Origin: a virus
Direction: 5' to 3' (one strand)
IMG/VR virus record: IMGVR_UViG_3300040815_001010
Span: 1-35,426 of that record
DNA length: 35,426 bases
Shown one piece after another: positions 24,020-32,199 of the stretch. Within the stretch, counting starts at the first letter, position 1. Every line of letters begins with the position of its first letter. The notes beneath the pieces were generated by a model. The model did not search any database and was not told where the DNA came from. It was given only the letters and a program-made list of their open reading frames with translations. A program made the position numbers and the translations under genes.

Positions 24020-24740
24020 ACCCTAGCTCCTTGAGATATGTTTCTAATCTATCTGCCCACAATGCATGTCCATCTTCTCTAAAATGCCAACAAGGTGTTT
24101 TTTTAACACCTTGATTCAACAACCATGTAACCATTGCATCTTTTTCGCTGCTGATATGTGGATAGTGTAATGTATCCAACTTGTTTATAACATTAGCATT
24201 GTATTCTGTTGATTTTAGTCCTTCACATGTGTTGCTCATTAGATATTGTATATTATTTTTCTTTAGAATACATTGCAAACTGTAAGCATAAGTTGCCCAT
24301 TTATCAAACATCATATTGTCATCAAACAAATAAGGAATGTATTTGATTAAATGCACAATAGGTTTATATGTATAGATACTAGGTTTAATACCTACAGTAA
24401 ATGGAACACTTTTAAAGTCAAGATGATCTCCATAATGTACATAGTTGTGTAGATCATTCTTTTCAGGATAGCGTAGTTCTATTCTATTAGCACCCGACCA
24501 GTTTATTAAAAACAAATAATCATATTGGTCTTCCATATGATTATTTACAAAGTCTAATACTGTACGAAATATGTGTTGATTGCTGCCACCGGGTTTGCTT
24601 ATATTAATCAGCTCATATCCATGACGCTTTGCAAGCATAGCTGGAAACCCGTTGCGCACATTGTATTCACTGGCACTGTTTTTTCCGTCTAACATGCTGC
24701 CATTGGTATGACTACATCCAAATGCAACTAGATATTTCAA
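24009..24740 (-). CDS. SGNH-hydrolase-like protein, 243 aa, TTG start
   Basis: The most canonical SGNH protein of the window: block I LVAFGCSHTNGS with Ser10, ISKPGGSNQHIF in the block II/III positions, FLINWSGANRIEL with the shared W[TS]xxxR signature, and the C-terminal REDGHALWADRLETYL carrying Asp-x-His. An esterase or acyltransferase acting on a glycan, lipid or peptide is likely. Start is TTG 24740, overlapping the previous stop as TTGA, with a consensus AGGAGG six nt upstream, so efficient coupled translation is expected despite the rare start. Position inside a radical SAM operon suggests it removes or transfers an acyl group in that pathway. Confidence 0.68.
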   Translation of the reverse strand: MKYLVAFGCSHTNGSMLDGKNSASEYNVRNGFPAMLAKRHGYELINISKPGGSNQHIFRTVLDFVNNHMEDQYDYLFLINWSGANRIELRYPEKNDLHNYVHYGDHLDFKSVPFTVGIKPSIYTYKPIVHLIKYIPYLFDDNMMFDKWATYAYSLQCILKKNNIQYLMSNTCEGLKSTEYNANVINKLDTLHYPHISSEKDAMVTWLLNQGVKKTPCWHFREDGHALWADRLETYLKELGYVE

Positions 24741-25327
24741 AGCACACCTCCTGCATTTATTTTACGATAAAGAAAATCTGCCCAAGTGTGCGATTGTAAA
24801 CTTTGTTGTTCTAAATAGTATTTCATACTACTGCTTTTATTCAACGGATTATGATAGTTTGTTGTTTTTAAACTTTTAATATTTTTTGCATTGTAATCAC
24901 TAATATGAATACAATCTTGTGTATTGTACATAAAATATTTACAATCATGAAACTCAAATGTTTGTTGTAAGGACAATGCCATAGTAGCCCATTGTCCAGA
25001 ATTTAATATAGGATTGAATAATATTTCATCTCCTCTGTGCATTCCATTAATAGTGTTATCATTGTACACACGTTTGTCAGGACGATACGTAAAGTATTCA
25101 TCCTTCCAGAATATATCTTGCCTTGCCTGCGATGTCCAGCCTATTAAAAAAAAATATTCACTTGTGTTGTTTTCACATATAAACTTTACAACATCGTTGA
25201 ATATTCTTTCATTGCTGGTATCTTCCAGTCCTTTGTTCACCACAGACATGCCCAGTTGCTTTGCCAACAAGTCAACATGGTTATTTTTAGTTATAGTTAG
25301 TTCATCGCCAAAACTTACTAGTTTCAA
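24737..25327 (-). CDS. Degenerate SGNH-like protein lacking the nucleophile, about 196 aa
   Basis: The layout follows its neighbour: LVSFGDELTITKNNHVDLL at the block I position, GLEDTSNERIFNDV, FFLIGWTSQARQDIFW with the W[TS]xxxR signature, and SHTWADFLYRKI at the C-terminus. Block I reads GDE instead of GCS/GDS, so the catalytic Ser is replaced, and the C-terminal Asp before His is absent. It is probably a non-catalytic paralogue, perhaps a partner or binding subunit. Start: TTG 25327 overlaps the upstream stop as TTGA with GGAG 8 nt before it and gives a block I at the usual distance from the N-terminus. GTG 25345 is the longer alternative. Confidence 0.55.
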   Translation of the reverse strand: MKLVSFGDELTITKNNHVDLLAKQLGMSVVNKGLEDTSNERIFNDVVKFICENNTSEYFFLIGWTSQARQDIFWKDEYFTYRPDKRVYNDNTINGMHRGDEILFNPILNSGQWATMALSLQQTFEFHDCKYFMYNTQDCIHISDYNAKNIKSLKTTNYHNPLNKSSSMKYYLEQQSLQSHTWADFLYRKINAGGVL

Positions 25328-26661
25328 AAATATTTCTCCATCCACGGAATATATTCAACAATGTCGAGTTTTCTAAACTTGTCACTAGCATTGGTATTAT
25401 CAATAAAGTGTTTCCAGTCTGTTTCATCTTGTGGCTGATTTAGAATATTTTTTAAGTTGATAATGTTTTCAACTGCCCACTGCTCCCAATCCGGCAACTT
25501 GGCATTTTTGTATTTGAGATGTTGCTCTTCCAACATTTTGTTCATCAACACTTTGCGATCTTCGGGTAAGTTTCGTATATTCAAGTGACGTGGAAAATCT
25601 ACAATGTTAAAATGCGGCAGACAGTTTTGATAACCATAGTTGCCCCAATCCCATTCATAGTGCCACGTATCATATTGGTGTTTGCACCAATCCAACAAGT
25701 TGGGCAAGTCATGCAAGTTTAGCAAACTAAGTGTAACGTGTGTATGCACAAGAACACCTTTGCGTGTGCGACTAAACTCTGCTAGTTTTTTTGTATTCTT
25801 TTCTATTATTTTCCATTTGGTAGGATGTCTAACATAGTATGCAAGATCACCTATAGCATCTATACTCAAACTTAATATAACACCTTTAAACTTATCCCAG
25901 ATAGCTAATAGTCTATCGGGTATAGTTGTACCATTAGTATTATAATGGAGCTCAATATCCTTACTCCAACCTTGGTCTACTATGTGTTCTAACCAAGCAT
26001 AATGTTCTTCAACCACTAACGGTTCGCCACCAATAAAGTTAATAACTTTTACATTAGGCAGTACTTCATCAAAAAATCCTTCAGCAAATGCTTTAATAAA
26101 CCAAGGCTTGTCACTGCTCATTTTGGCAATCATATATGCTGTGTCATCCCAATCAGTGTGTGGCACTGTAGGTCCTTCTTCTATCCATCGATGACTTGCC
26201 CACGGATTGCAACTTCTACACTTTAGGTTACAAATATTTCCCAAACTGATATCCAAGTACGTAACAGCCTGTGCATCTAAATGTCCTTCATTATCAACAT
26301 GCTTTAAAGTTGTGTCTATTTGATCTTCGTATATTTCATTCCATGTTTGTCTAAAACTGCGTATGCCTTGATCTTCAAGTTCGAAACAACTACGACATCC
26401 GTCTGGAACTTCGTCATTTAGTAGTTGCTTGCGTATTTCTTTGGCTTTTGGATCGTTGATAAAATCTTCAAGATCAGGACTATTCCAGTTATGATGTTCC
26501 TTCCAATAAGGAACTGAATCTACATCAACACCTGGCATGTATGCATTAGTTTCTACTCTACTAAAACAACATGGTCTAGTACGTCCATGCGAATGTGTGC
26601 TGTATCCTTGCATACTAAAGTAACAAAAGTTTTTTGGTAGTTTATCTAATTTGTTTTGCAT
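25324..26661 (-). CDS. Radical SAM protein with N-terminal Cys-rich (twitch-type) region, 445 aa
   Basis: The radical SAM signature CNLKCRSC (Cys144, 148, 151) binds the [4Fe-4S] cluster that cleaves S-adenosylmethionine, and FIGGEP (210-214) is the SAM-contacting GGE motif. N-terminal to it are Cys13, the CC pair 31-32 and CRSC (89, 92), arranged as in the family annotated as twitch-domain radical SAM proteins, which could bind an auxiliary Fe-S cluster. The reaction is unknown; relatives with auxiliary clusters often modify peptides, sugars or small molecules. ATG 26661 follows AAGG and replaces a longer frame that would lie inside the previous gene. It overlaps that gene by 20 nt. The first of three SGNH-like proteins follows directly. 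Confidence 0.85.
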   Translation of the reverse strand: MQNKLDKLPKNFCYFSMQGYSTHSHGRTRPCCFSRVETNAYMPGVDVDSVPYWKEHHNWNSPDLEDFINDPKAKEIRKQLLNDEVPDGCRSCFELEDQGIRSFRQTWNEIYEDQIDTTLKHVDNEGHLDAQAVTYLDISLGNICNLKCRSCNPWASHRWIEEGPTVPHTDWDDTAYMIAKMSSDKPWFIKAFAEGFFDEVLPNVKVINFIGGEPLVVEEHYAWLEHIVDQGWSKDIELHYNTNGTTIPDRLLAIWDKFKGVILSLSIDAIGDLAYYVRHPTKWKIIEKNTKKLAEFSRTRKGVLVHTHVTLSLLNLHDLPNLLDWCKHQYDTWHYEWDWGNYGYQNCLPHFNIVDFPRHLNIRNLPEDRKVLMNKMLEEQHLKYKNAKLPDWEQWAVENIINLKNILNQPQDETDWKHFIDNTNASDKFRKLDIVEYIPWMEKYF

Positions 26662-27634
26662 ATTCTGGCCTTGCTTTACTAATATTAAAGTCTGCTGCAC
26701 AATGACAATGTGATTTAGGACACCACACTCCTTCACTCATTGTAGTATTAAACTCGCCTTGTACAATATTTCCAACAACTGGTCCTACTCCACAACTTGC
26801 TTGTTGTATTTTACCATTAGGATGAATGTGCAAACTTTCGTGTATATTGCACAACCAACCTTTAAAGAAGTTTTTACCGTTTGTAATGATGCCGTTTGTA
26901 TCAATAGGTTCTATAGTATCATCTTCGTATTGTACTTTTGCCCAAGCATAACTAGGATCTTTTTTTATAGGAATACTCTGCTGTTGTACTGTACTATTAG
27001 TTTGAAAAAACTCCATCTGCCACGGTTCGTCATAATGATACGGATCTGTGCTAGGACGTAACTCGTCATAGACTGGTGCATACTCAATCATATAGTTGTC
27101 ACACTCATTTTTTATTCTGTCGCCAAATGCCATACACTGTTCAAAATGATCGTGATGCATCATAATACGACTACACAAATAGTTTTTCTTATCTTGTAAG
27201 AACTTGTAAACATCCATGTACTTGTCGTCTTTGCTCCATTCTGCATGATAACTAGCAACAACATCTTCAAACAAGTGATGATGATCCTTCCACCAGCTTA
27301 GTGGCTTACTAAAGTTGGTGTTGATACCTACACAACTGCCAGGCCATTCTGCATGTTCTCTAAACTTTTCTACAACAGGAATAAGTGCCTTCCAAAATGT
27401 AGGTTCGCCTCCGCTGAGATACAGTTTAAAATACTTGTAACCTTTGGCTTTATAATGTAACATAATACGCTCAAGTGTATCAACAATCAACGGAATATCT
27501 GTATCGTTTTTATTACGTCCTGCCCAGTTCCATTCGCTGCAATATGTACAACGAAAGTTGCACCAATCGTTGACTTGCCATACTAGGCTTACCCATTTGT
27601 CTTTAGCTGGTAAAATAGCTTTTATTTCTTGCAT
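26642..27634 (-). CDS. Radical SAM protein with C-terminal SPASM/twitch-like Cys cluster, 330 aa
   Basis: The core signature CNFRCTYC (Cys25, 29, 32) is close to the N-terminus, with LSGGEPTF (73-80). A C-terminal region holds Cys262, Cys281 (around IHPNGKIQQASCG, a SPASM-like dG-x-x-x-x-C strand), then Cys305, Cys310 and Cys312 (WCPKSHCHC), consistent with one or two auxiliary Fe-S clusters. This architecture differs from the four N-terminally extended relatives in the same operon. Enzymes of this kind modify peptides, aminoglycosides or other small molecules. It is too long and differently built to be QueE. ATG 27634 with GGAAACAG overlaps the upstream gene by 13 nt. Substrate unknown. Confidence 0.85.
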   Translation of the reverse strand: MQEIKAILPAKDKWVSLVWQVNDWCNFRCTYCSEWNWAGRNKNDTDIPLIVDTLERIMLHYKAKGYKYFKLYLSGGEPTFWKALIPVVEKFREHAEWPGSCVGINTNFSKPLSWWKDHHHLFEDVVASYHAEWSKDDKYMDVYKFLQDKKNYLCSRIMMHHDHFEQCMAFGDRIKNECDNYMIEYAPVYDELRPSTDPYHYDEPWQMEFFQTNSTVQQQSIPIKKDPSYAWAKVQYEDDTIEPIDTNGIITNGKNFFKGWLCNIHESLHIHPNGKIQQASCGVGPVVGNIVQGEFNTTMSEGVWCPKSHCHCAADFNISKARPEYAKQIR

Positions 27635-28830
27635 TCTGTTTCCAATATGTCATTTAGTAATGGAAAAATATCTGCAAACTTATACTTGCGATATCTATCA
27701 TTGATACTAATGAACTGTTTCATTCTCATGAGGTTCTCTGCTGAATATTTATTAGTATTCTGTGTGTAGTTAATGATTCTTTGAACAGCATCTTGGTGTA
27801 GCTTTGTATCCAGCATCATTAGTTTTCCAATGATATTATGCTGTAGTTCTCTAGGCCATACACAACTGTGCAGTTGATCAGGATGTTCTAAGAAAATAGG
27901 AACAAAGTCCACACGCCTTGTTTGCTTTTGTTCTAGCCAACGTATTAGTTTGTCAACATCAAACACATTCCATGCTTGATACACAAAGTAAATCTTTAGT
28001 TGTACTTTTTCAGGCAACCGCATTGCTTTGTCAAAGTTTTCTTCTACCTTGTTCCAATCAGTTGGATAGCGTATGTACATGTTATGATCACCATAACCGT
28101 CGATGCTCATCTGTATTTCACTAGTGTCAAAAAAATCTAGTTTGTCATAAAACCCTTCTGGCCATGTAGTCATATTGGTTGTCCATGCTACATGACATTT
28201 TGTATTACCAGCTTCTACTAGTTTGTCCAATACATACTGATTTGCTTGTATCAGTGTAGGCTCACCACCTGTCATGTACAGTCGTTCTAATGTAGGTGCA
28301 ACTTGATCTACAAAGTCACGAAACTCCTGAGTCTCGTACCATGCCCAATCGTGTTCCTCTACACTTTTAATCTCGTGTTGCCATTGGTCATCTAACCACT
28401 TAGGTACAGACTCTTTAGCAAGTATCTTCTTACGTTCTTTGTAAATCTGATCACTGCTCACACTCCAACAACTATTGCATTTTAGGTTACAATGGTTGCC
28501 CAATCGTAGTTCTAAGTGTGTAGGGTTGCCGTGTGTTACAGATGCACGATATGTTTTGTTGGCCCATTGTCTGCTGCTTTCTAAACCTTTTTCTTCGTGT
28601 TCGTAGCAGCGATTGCATTCTTTAACTTTGCCACCGGCCAGCATCTTTGCACGAACATCCAGCATGTATTGCCCGTTCCAAATGTTCCACCAGTCAGTTT
28701 TACCTAGTACAGCATCTTTGCCATCTACTTGAATATAGTCTTCACTGTACACATGGCAGCATAGTTTACATCTACCATCGGTGTTAGTGTGTACGTTTAT
28801 AAACGGGTATACGCAATATGTATTACTCAC
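27622..28830 (-). CDS. Radical SAM protein with N-terminal Cys-rich region, 402 aa, GTG start
   Basis: Start GTG 28830 (MSNTYCVYPFINVHTNTDGR) was chosen because AAAGGAG lies six nt upstream and the upstream stop overlaps by 8 nt. The N-terminal region has Cys6, Cys21, Cys24, Cys25 and CNRC (72, 75). The radical SAM core has CNLKCNSC (114, 118, 121) and LYMTGGEPTL (184-193). The later part is helical (MRMKQFISINDRYRKYKFAD) and ends FPLLNDIL, resembling the FPEL ending of the two tandem relatives at 30991-33403. Same family as 25324-26661. It probably performs a related step on the same or a similar substrate, which is unknown. Confidence 0.85.
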   Translation of the reverse strand: MSNTYCVYPFINVHTNTDGRCKLCCHVYSEDYIQVDGKDAVLGKTDWWNIWNGQYMLDVRAKMLAGGKVKECNRCYEHEEKGLESSRQWANKTYRASVTHGNPTHLELRLGNHCNLKCNSCWSVSSDQIYKERKKILAKESVPKWLDDQWQHEIKSVEEHDWAWYETQEFRDFVDQVAPTLERLYMTGGEPTLIQANQYVLDKLVEAGNTKCHVAWTTNMTTWPEGFYDKLDFFDTSEIQMSIDGYGDHNMYIRYPTDWNKVEENFDKAMRLPEKVQLKIYFVYQAWNVFDVDKLIRWLEQKQTRRVDFVPIFLEHPDQLHSCVWPRELQHNIIGKLMMLDTKLHQDAVQRIINYTQNTNKYSAENLMRMKQFISINDRYRKYKFADIFPLLNDILETECKK

Positions 28831-30991
28831 TCCAGTCTCCTTTGCCCTGCCATTCATATTCAAAACTAAAGTCTATATTACGTACACTTATAAAGTCTTT
28901 TTCGTCTTGCTTAAACTTTTTAAAATCATAAGCATTATAAGGATCTTTAGACTTTTTCTCTGCATCACCTTTCCATGCAAGTTTACGTGCTCTAATAACT
29001 GCATTGCTATTATCTCGGGTGAAATCCATAATACTCCAAACAGGGCTCGAAGGATCTGGACTCATTTGCATTGCACCATTTTCAATCCAGTACTTGTCTT
29101 CCCAATCACTGTATTCGTCTTGTTGATATTTCCATTTAAAGTCAGCAGTCCATTTGCCATCATCTGTTATTTCAAATATATAGTCAGCATCCAATGGAGC
29201 AGCATTACGCTCTCCCCATTCTTCATATTCCCATTCTTTGCGGAACTTTAAATGTAGTTTATATGCACCTTTTGTGCGCCATACTATTCTTAAAAATGGC
29301 CAAATCTCATTTACCAAACTATCAGCAAAGTTACTAATGCCTGGCTTGATAATATTATAATCAAAGTCATCATAATCGTATTCAATATCAAACTCGTTAT
29401 CAGGATTATCAAACTTGATATCATAATGAAACTTGGCCAAGTTAGGACGAGTTGGCTTGCTGCAAACTTTTTCTGTTTTTAGTAAGTCTGTAAAAATACT
29501 AAAAGTTTTCATACGTATGAGTTTGTGTACAATACTCATTTTATAATCTTTTGTAATCCAATGATCGTAATAGTAAAACGGTGACAGATTAAACTTGTCA
29601 AAGTTTTGTCCTACAATGGTGTCTACACCTACACTAAATCCTGTACCTTGACTGATTGCAATAAGTCCTTGATTGCGTACTCTATACATAAAAGTAAGAG
29701 TGTCTTCAAGTTCTTTATGTCCTTCGTTAGGATAGCCTACAATCCAGTTGGTCATTGCATCAATGCCAGCTGCATAGCCATCTCTAAAGTTGGCTTCCAT
29801 TTCTGGTACAGTAACTTTTTTATCCATAGCATCTAGTACAACTTGACTGCCGCTTTCAATACCATAGTTAAGAACTTCGCATCCGCCTGCTTTTAGATCT
29901 TTGTAGTATTCAGCATCCATTCTACCATCACATCTACAATAACCAGTCCAATGTATCTCTAGTCCTTTTTCGGCAACTCCTTTTACAAATCCACGCAGTT
30001 CATTTAGATTACCATTTACCAAACTATCAATAAACCAAAATACATTAGTACCATGTTCATAGTACATATGTTCAATCTCATCGAGTGTGCTAAGTGCATT
30101 ACGCTGCCTATATTTCCAAAAGTGTGTTTCTTCGCAGAACGTACACTTGGCAATACAGCCTCTTGATATTTCACATAGCGCACCATTTGGAAACTTATAC
30201 TTGCTAAAGTCAAAATCGCTGTAGTCAGGCAGTGGCAACGTACTTAGATTATAGCGCTGATTTTCAGGCTGCCGGATAATCATACTTTTTTCTTTTTCGT
30301 TGTATTGAACACCTTGCTTTTTTTCTATGCTTTCTAGTGCAAGCAATAATGGTTGTTCACCTTCGCCGTTTACTACATAATCAAATAAATCATCGCCCTT
30401 GTAATAACTAGCATGAGTACTAGGGCCGCCCACCATGATTAGAACATTTGGCATACGCTTTTTCAGTTGTTCTGCTACATACTTTGTAGGCGCTTCGTTG
30501 CAATAGTACAATGTAAACCCAACCACATCTGGTGCAAACTCAACTATCTCATCGATCTTTTCATCTAGTATAGGTTTTAGATGTGGGTGAATATCTTTGT
30601 AATAATGTTCTTCAAGCCAGTGCCAGTCACGTAGTGGATCCCAAGGATCAAAATCAATAGGCCATTTTTCATTGTGAAATCTATTGTATGCTTCTACATT
30701 TATATCAAAACTTTTACAAGCATAACCTGCACGTTTTACAGCACTAGCAAGTTTTGCTGTATTGTAAGGTGGAAAACTAGGATCCCATTCTGGCAACAAA
30801 CACATACACAGTCTAGTCTGTCTATTAACTTTGTATTCTATTTCAAGATTTTCTAAACCTTTTTGTACAGGTTTGCTGTACTTTGCAATAGCAGCAAGTG
30901 TAGCAGTGTGTTTATCTTCGGCTAATGTACCCGTTGGCTTTATAGGCATTTCTCTGTTTGGATCAATATCTCTTTTTTCAAAAAATCCCAT
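28823..30991 (-). CDS. B12-binding-type radical SAM protein, 722 aa
   Basis: An N-terminal Rossmann-like cobalamin-binding region (about 60-225: LCMCLLPEWDPSFPPYNTAK, APDVVGFTLY, VLIMVGGPSTHA, YVVNGEGEQPLL) precedes the radical SAM core with CIAKCTFC (Cys279, 283, 286), IDSLVNGN, and NYGIESGSQVVLDAMDKKV. These are the class B features of BchE-like and methyltransferase-type enzymes. The DxHxxG cobalamin ligand is not seen, as in many members that hold B12 base-off without His. The last 240 residues form an acidic, Trp/Tyr-rich region of no known family. Likely reactions are methylation or ring chemistry on an unknown substrate. Start ATG 30991 overlaps the previous stop by one base (TAATG); a TTG two codons upstream is possible. 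Confidence 0.85.
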   Translation of the reverse strand: MGFFEKRDIDPNREMPIKPTGTLAEDKHTATLAAIAKYSKPVQKGLENLEIEYKVNRQTRLCMCLLPEWDPSFPPYNTAKLASAVKRAGYACKSFDINVEAYNRFHNEKWPIDFDPWDPLRDWHWLEEHYYKDIHPHLKPILDEKIDEIVEFAPDVVGFTLYYCNEAPTKYVAEQLKKRMPNVLIMVGGPSTHASYYKGDDLFDYVVNGEGEQPLLLALESIEKKQGVQYNEKEKSMIIRQPENQRYNLSTLPLPDYSDFDFSKYKFPNGALCEISRGCIAKCTFCEETHFWKYRQRNALSTLDEIEHMYYEHGTNVFWFIDSLVNGNLNELRGFVKGVAEKGLEIHWTGYCRCDGRMDAEYYKDLKAGGCEVLNYGIESGSQVVLDAMDKKVTVPEMEANFRDGYAAGIDAMTNWIVGYPNEGHKELEDTLTFMYRVRNQGLIAISQGTGFSVGVDTIVGQNFDKFNLSPFYYYDHWITKDYKMSIVHKLIRMKTFSIFTDLLKTEKVCSKPTRPNLAKFHYDIKFDNPDNEFDIEYDYDDFDYNIIKPGISNFADSLVNEIWPFLRIVWRTKGAYKLHLKFRKEWEYEEWGERNAAPLDADYIFEITDDGKWTADFKWKYQQDEYSDWEDKYWIENGAMQMSPDPSSPVWSIMDFTRDNSNAVIRARKLAWKGDAEKKSKDPYNAYDFKKFKQDEKDFISVRNIDFSFEYEWQGKGDWSE

Positions 30992-32199
30992 TACCAAATA
31001 CCCTCCAGTTCGGGAAACACATCTAACAAGTTTTCCTGTCTTAGAGTGTCTATACGTTGTGTTTTAAACTTAAACATTTTTATTTCGTTTGTGCGGTCTT
31101 TTTCCATAAAGTTTAAAATACTTTCATAATCGTTTATGACACCTGCAATATTATCAAACTGCTTTAGGTATGCAATATGTTCTGAATATCTTTCAGCAAC
31201 TTTAGATTTAATCCACGGAGGCAATATACTCAAACGCATATATGTAGGATCCAACAATATGTTGATACGTATATTAGAAGGCTCTAACAATCCTTCTTCA
31301 ATCCATTCCTTGTGAAAGTCAGGCAGGTTAAGCACGTTGTACACACTCACAGTAGGTGTTAGTTCAAAATACACATGTGGGCATTGTTCTATCATTGTGC
31401 GTCTGTTTTGTACAACTTCACTCCACACCATATTTTTACGCAAGTATTCACCTCTAGCATGATTGGCATCTAAACTACCAGCTACTCTAACATTTTCAAA
31501 CTTATTCCAATAATCAAATGCTGTTTTCTTTTTGTAATACATTTGTGTAAAGTTTGTAGTATAATCCATACTAACATCACGTTTGCCCATAGCAATCCAT
31601 TTGTCAAGTATGTTGTAATGCTCTTTGGTAATAAGCGGTTCTCCGCCGGCCCAGTACACACGTTCTACACTTTCCAACAACGGATCAAGCTCGTCCATAA
31701 AACTTTTCATTTCATCACGTACTTGGAGTATCTTAGGATGTCCTGGATCACCGTGTGTTACTTTGTGATCTTCAAACCAACTGCTGCTAAACTGTGGACC
31801 ACAACTGCGACATTTAAGATTGCAAAGATTACTAAAGCGTATGTCCATATATGCCATGTTAACATCGCCTGCACTACCATCATCGCTGGTTGCTTCAACT
31901 TTGTCCCAATGGTGTGCATAGTTTCCAATACTACCGGTACGCAATGTACTCATGCCGTTTTCTTCTAGTTCGTAGCAACGTCTACATTCTTTGCTTGGCT
32001 TGTCCTGTAGCATGTTCATACGTATATTGCGTAGTTCTTTGCCGTTCCATATTTCTTGCAAACTCTGCTCTTGTGTATTTCCAATAGGAAACTCTGGATC
32101 ACTCATACAGCAAGGATATGTTGTGCCAGCAGGCCACAAATGCATATGCGTCCACGGCATCATACAAAAGTGTTTGCTGTTTTTAAGTTGTTTAGACAT
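30991..32199 (-). CDS. Radical SAM protein, N-terminal Cys-rich region, 402 aa (tandem paralogue 2)
   Basis: N-terminal HFCMMPWTHMHLWPAG with Cys12, the CC pair 30-31 and CRRC (72, 75). Radical SAM core CNLKCRSC (126, 130, 133), followed by GPQFSSSWFEDHK. GGEP at 185-188 and the C-terminus DVFPELEGIW. It is plainly homologous to the next gene upstream: both share PWTHM, YPCC, PIGN, TSDDGS, RFSNLCN, KCRSCGP and FPEL in the same order, so a tandem duplication is likely. ATG 32199 has AAAGGACTTGT and overlaps by 8 nt. The four or five N-terminal cysteines probably hold an auxiliary cluster. Substrate unknown. Confidence 0.87.
   Translation of the reverse strand: MSKQLKNSKHFCMMPWTHMHLWPAGTTYPCCMSDPEFPIGNTQEQSLQEIWNGKELRNIRMNMLQDKPSKECRRCYELEENGMSTLRTGSIGNYAHHWDKVEATSDDGSAGDVNMAYMDIRFSNLCNLKCRSCGPQFSSSWFEDHKVTHGDPGHPKILQVRDEMKSFMDELDPLLESVERVYWAGGEPLITKEHYNILDKWIAMGKRDVSMDYTTNFTQMYYKKKTAFDYWNKFENVRVAGSLDANHARGEYLRKNMVWSEVVQNRRTMIEQCPHVYFELTPTVSVYNVLNLPDFHKEWIEEGLLEPSNIRINILLDPTYMRLSILPPWIKSKVAERYSEHIAYLKQFDNIAGVINDYESILNFMEKDRTNEIKMFKFKTQRIDTLRQENLLDVFPELEGIW

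Noticed and set aside
24097-24107. Slippery run of A (minus strand) for programmed frameshifting
   Set aside because: The zero frame does not fit the X-XXY-YYZ pattern and the downstream reading frame continues normally to its own stop.
24091-24113. Rho-independent terminator
   Set aside because: The stem is inside a coding region with T residues only in the loop; no U-tract follows on the transcribed strand.
26642-27634. QueE (7-carboxy-7-deazaguanine synthase)
   Set aside because: It is about 100 residues too long and has a C-terminal SPASM-like Cys cluster absent from QueE.
27951-27956. TTGACA inside a radical SAM gene
   Set aside because: No -10 element at 16-18 bp. The same applies to TTGACA at 29596-29601.
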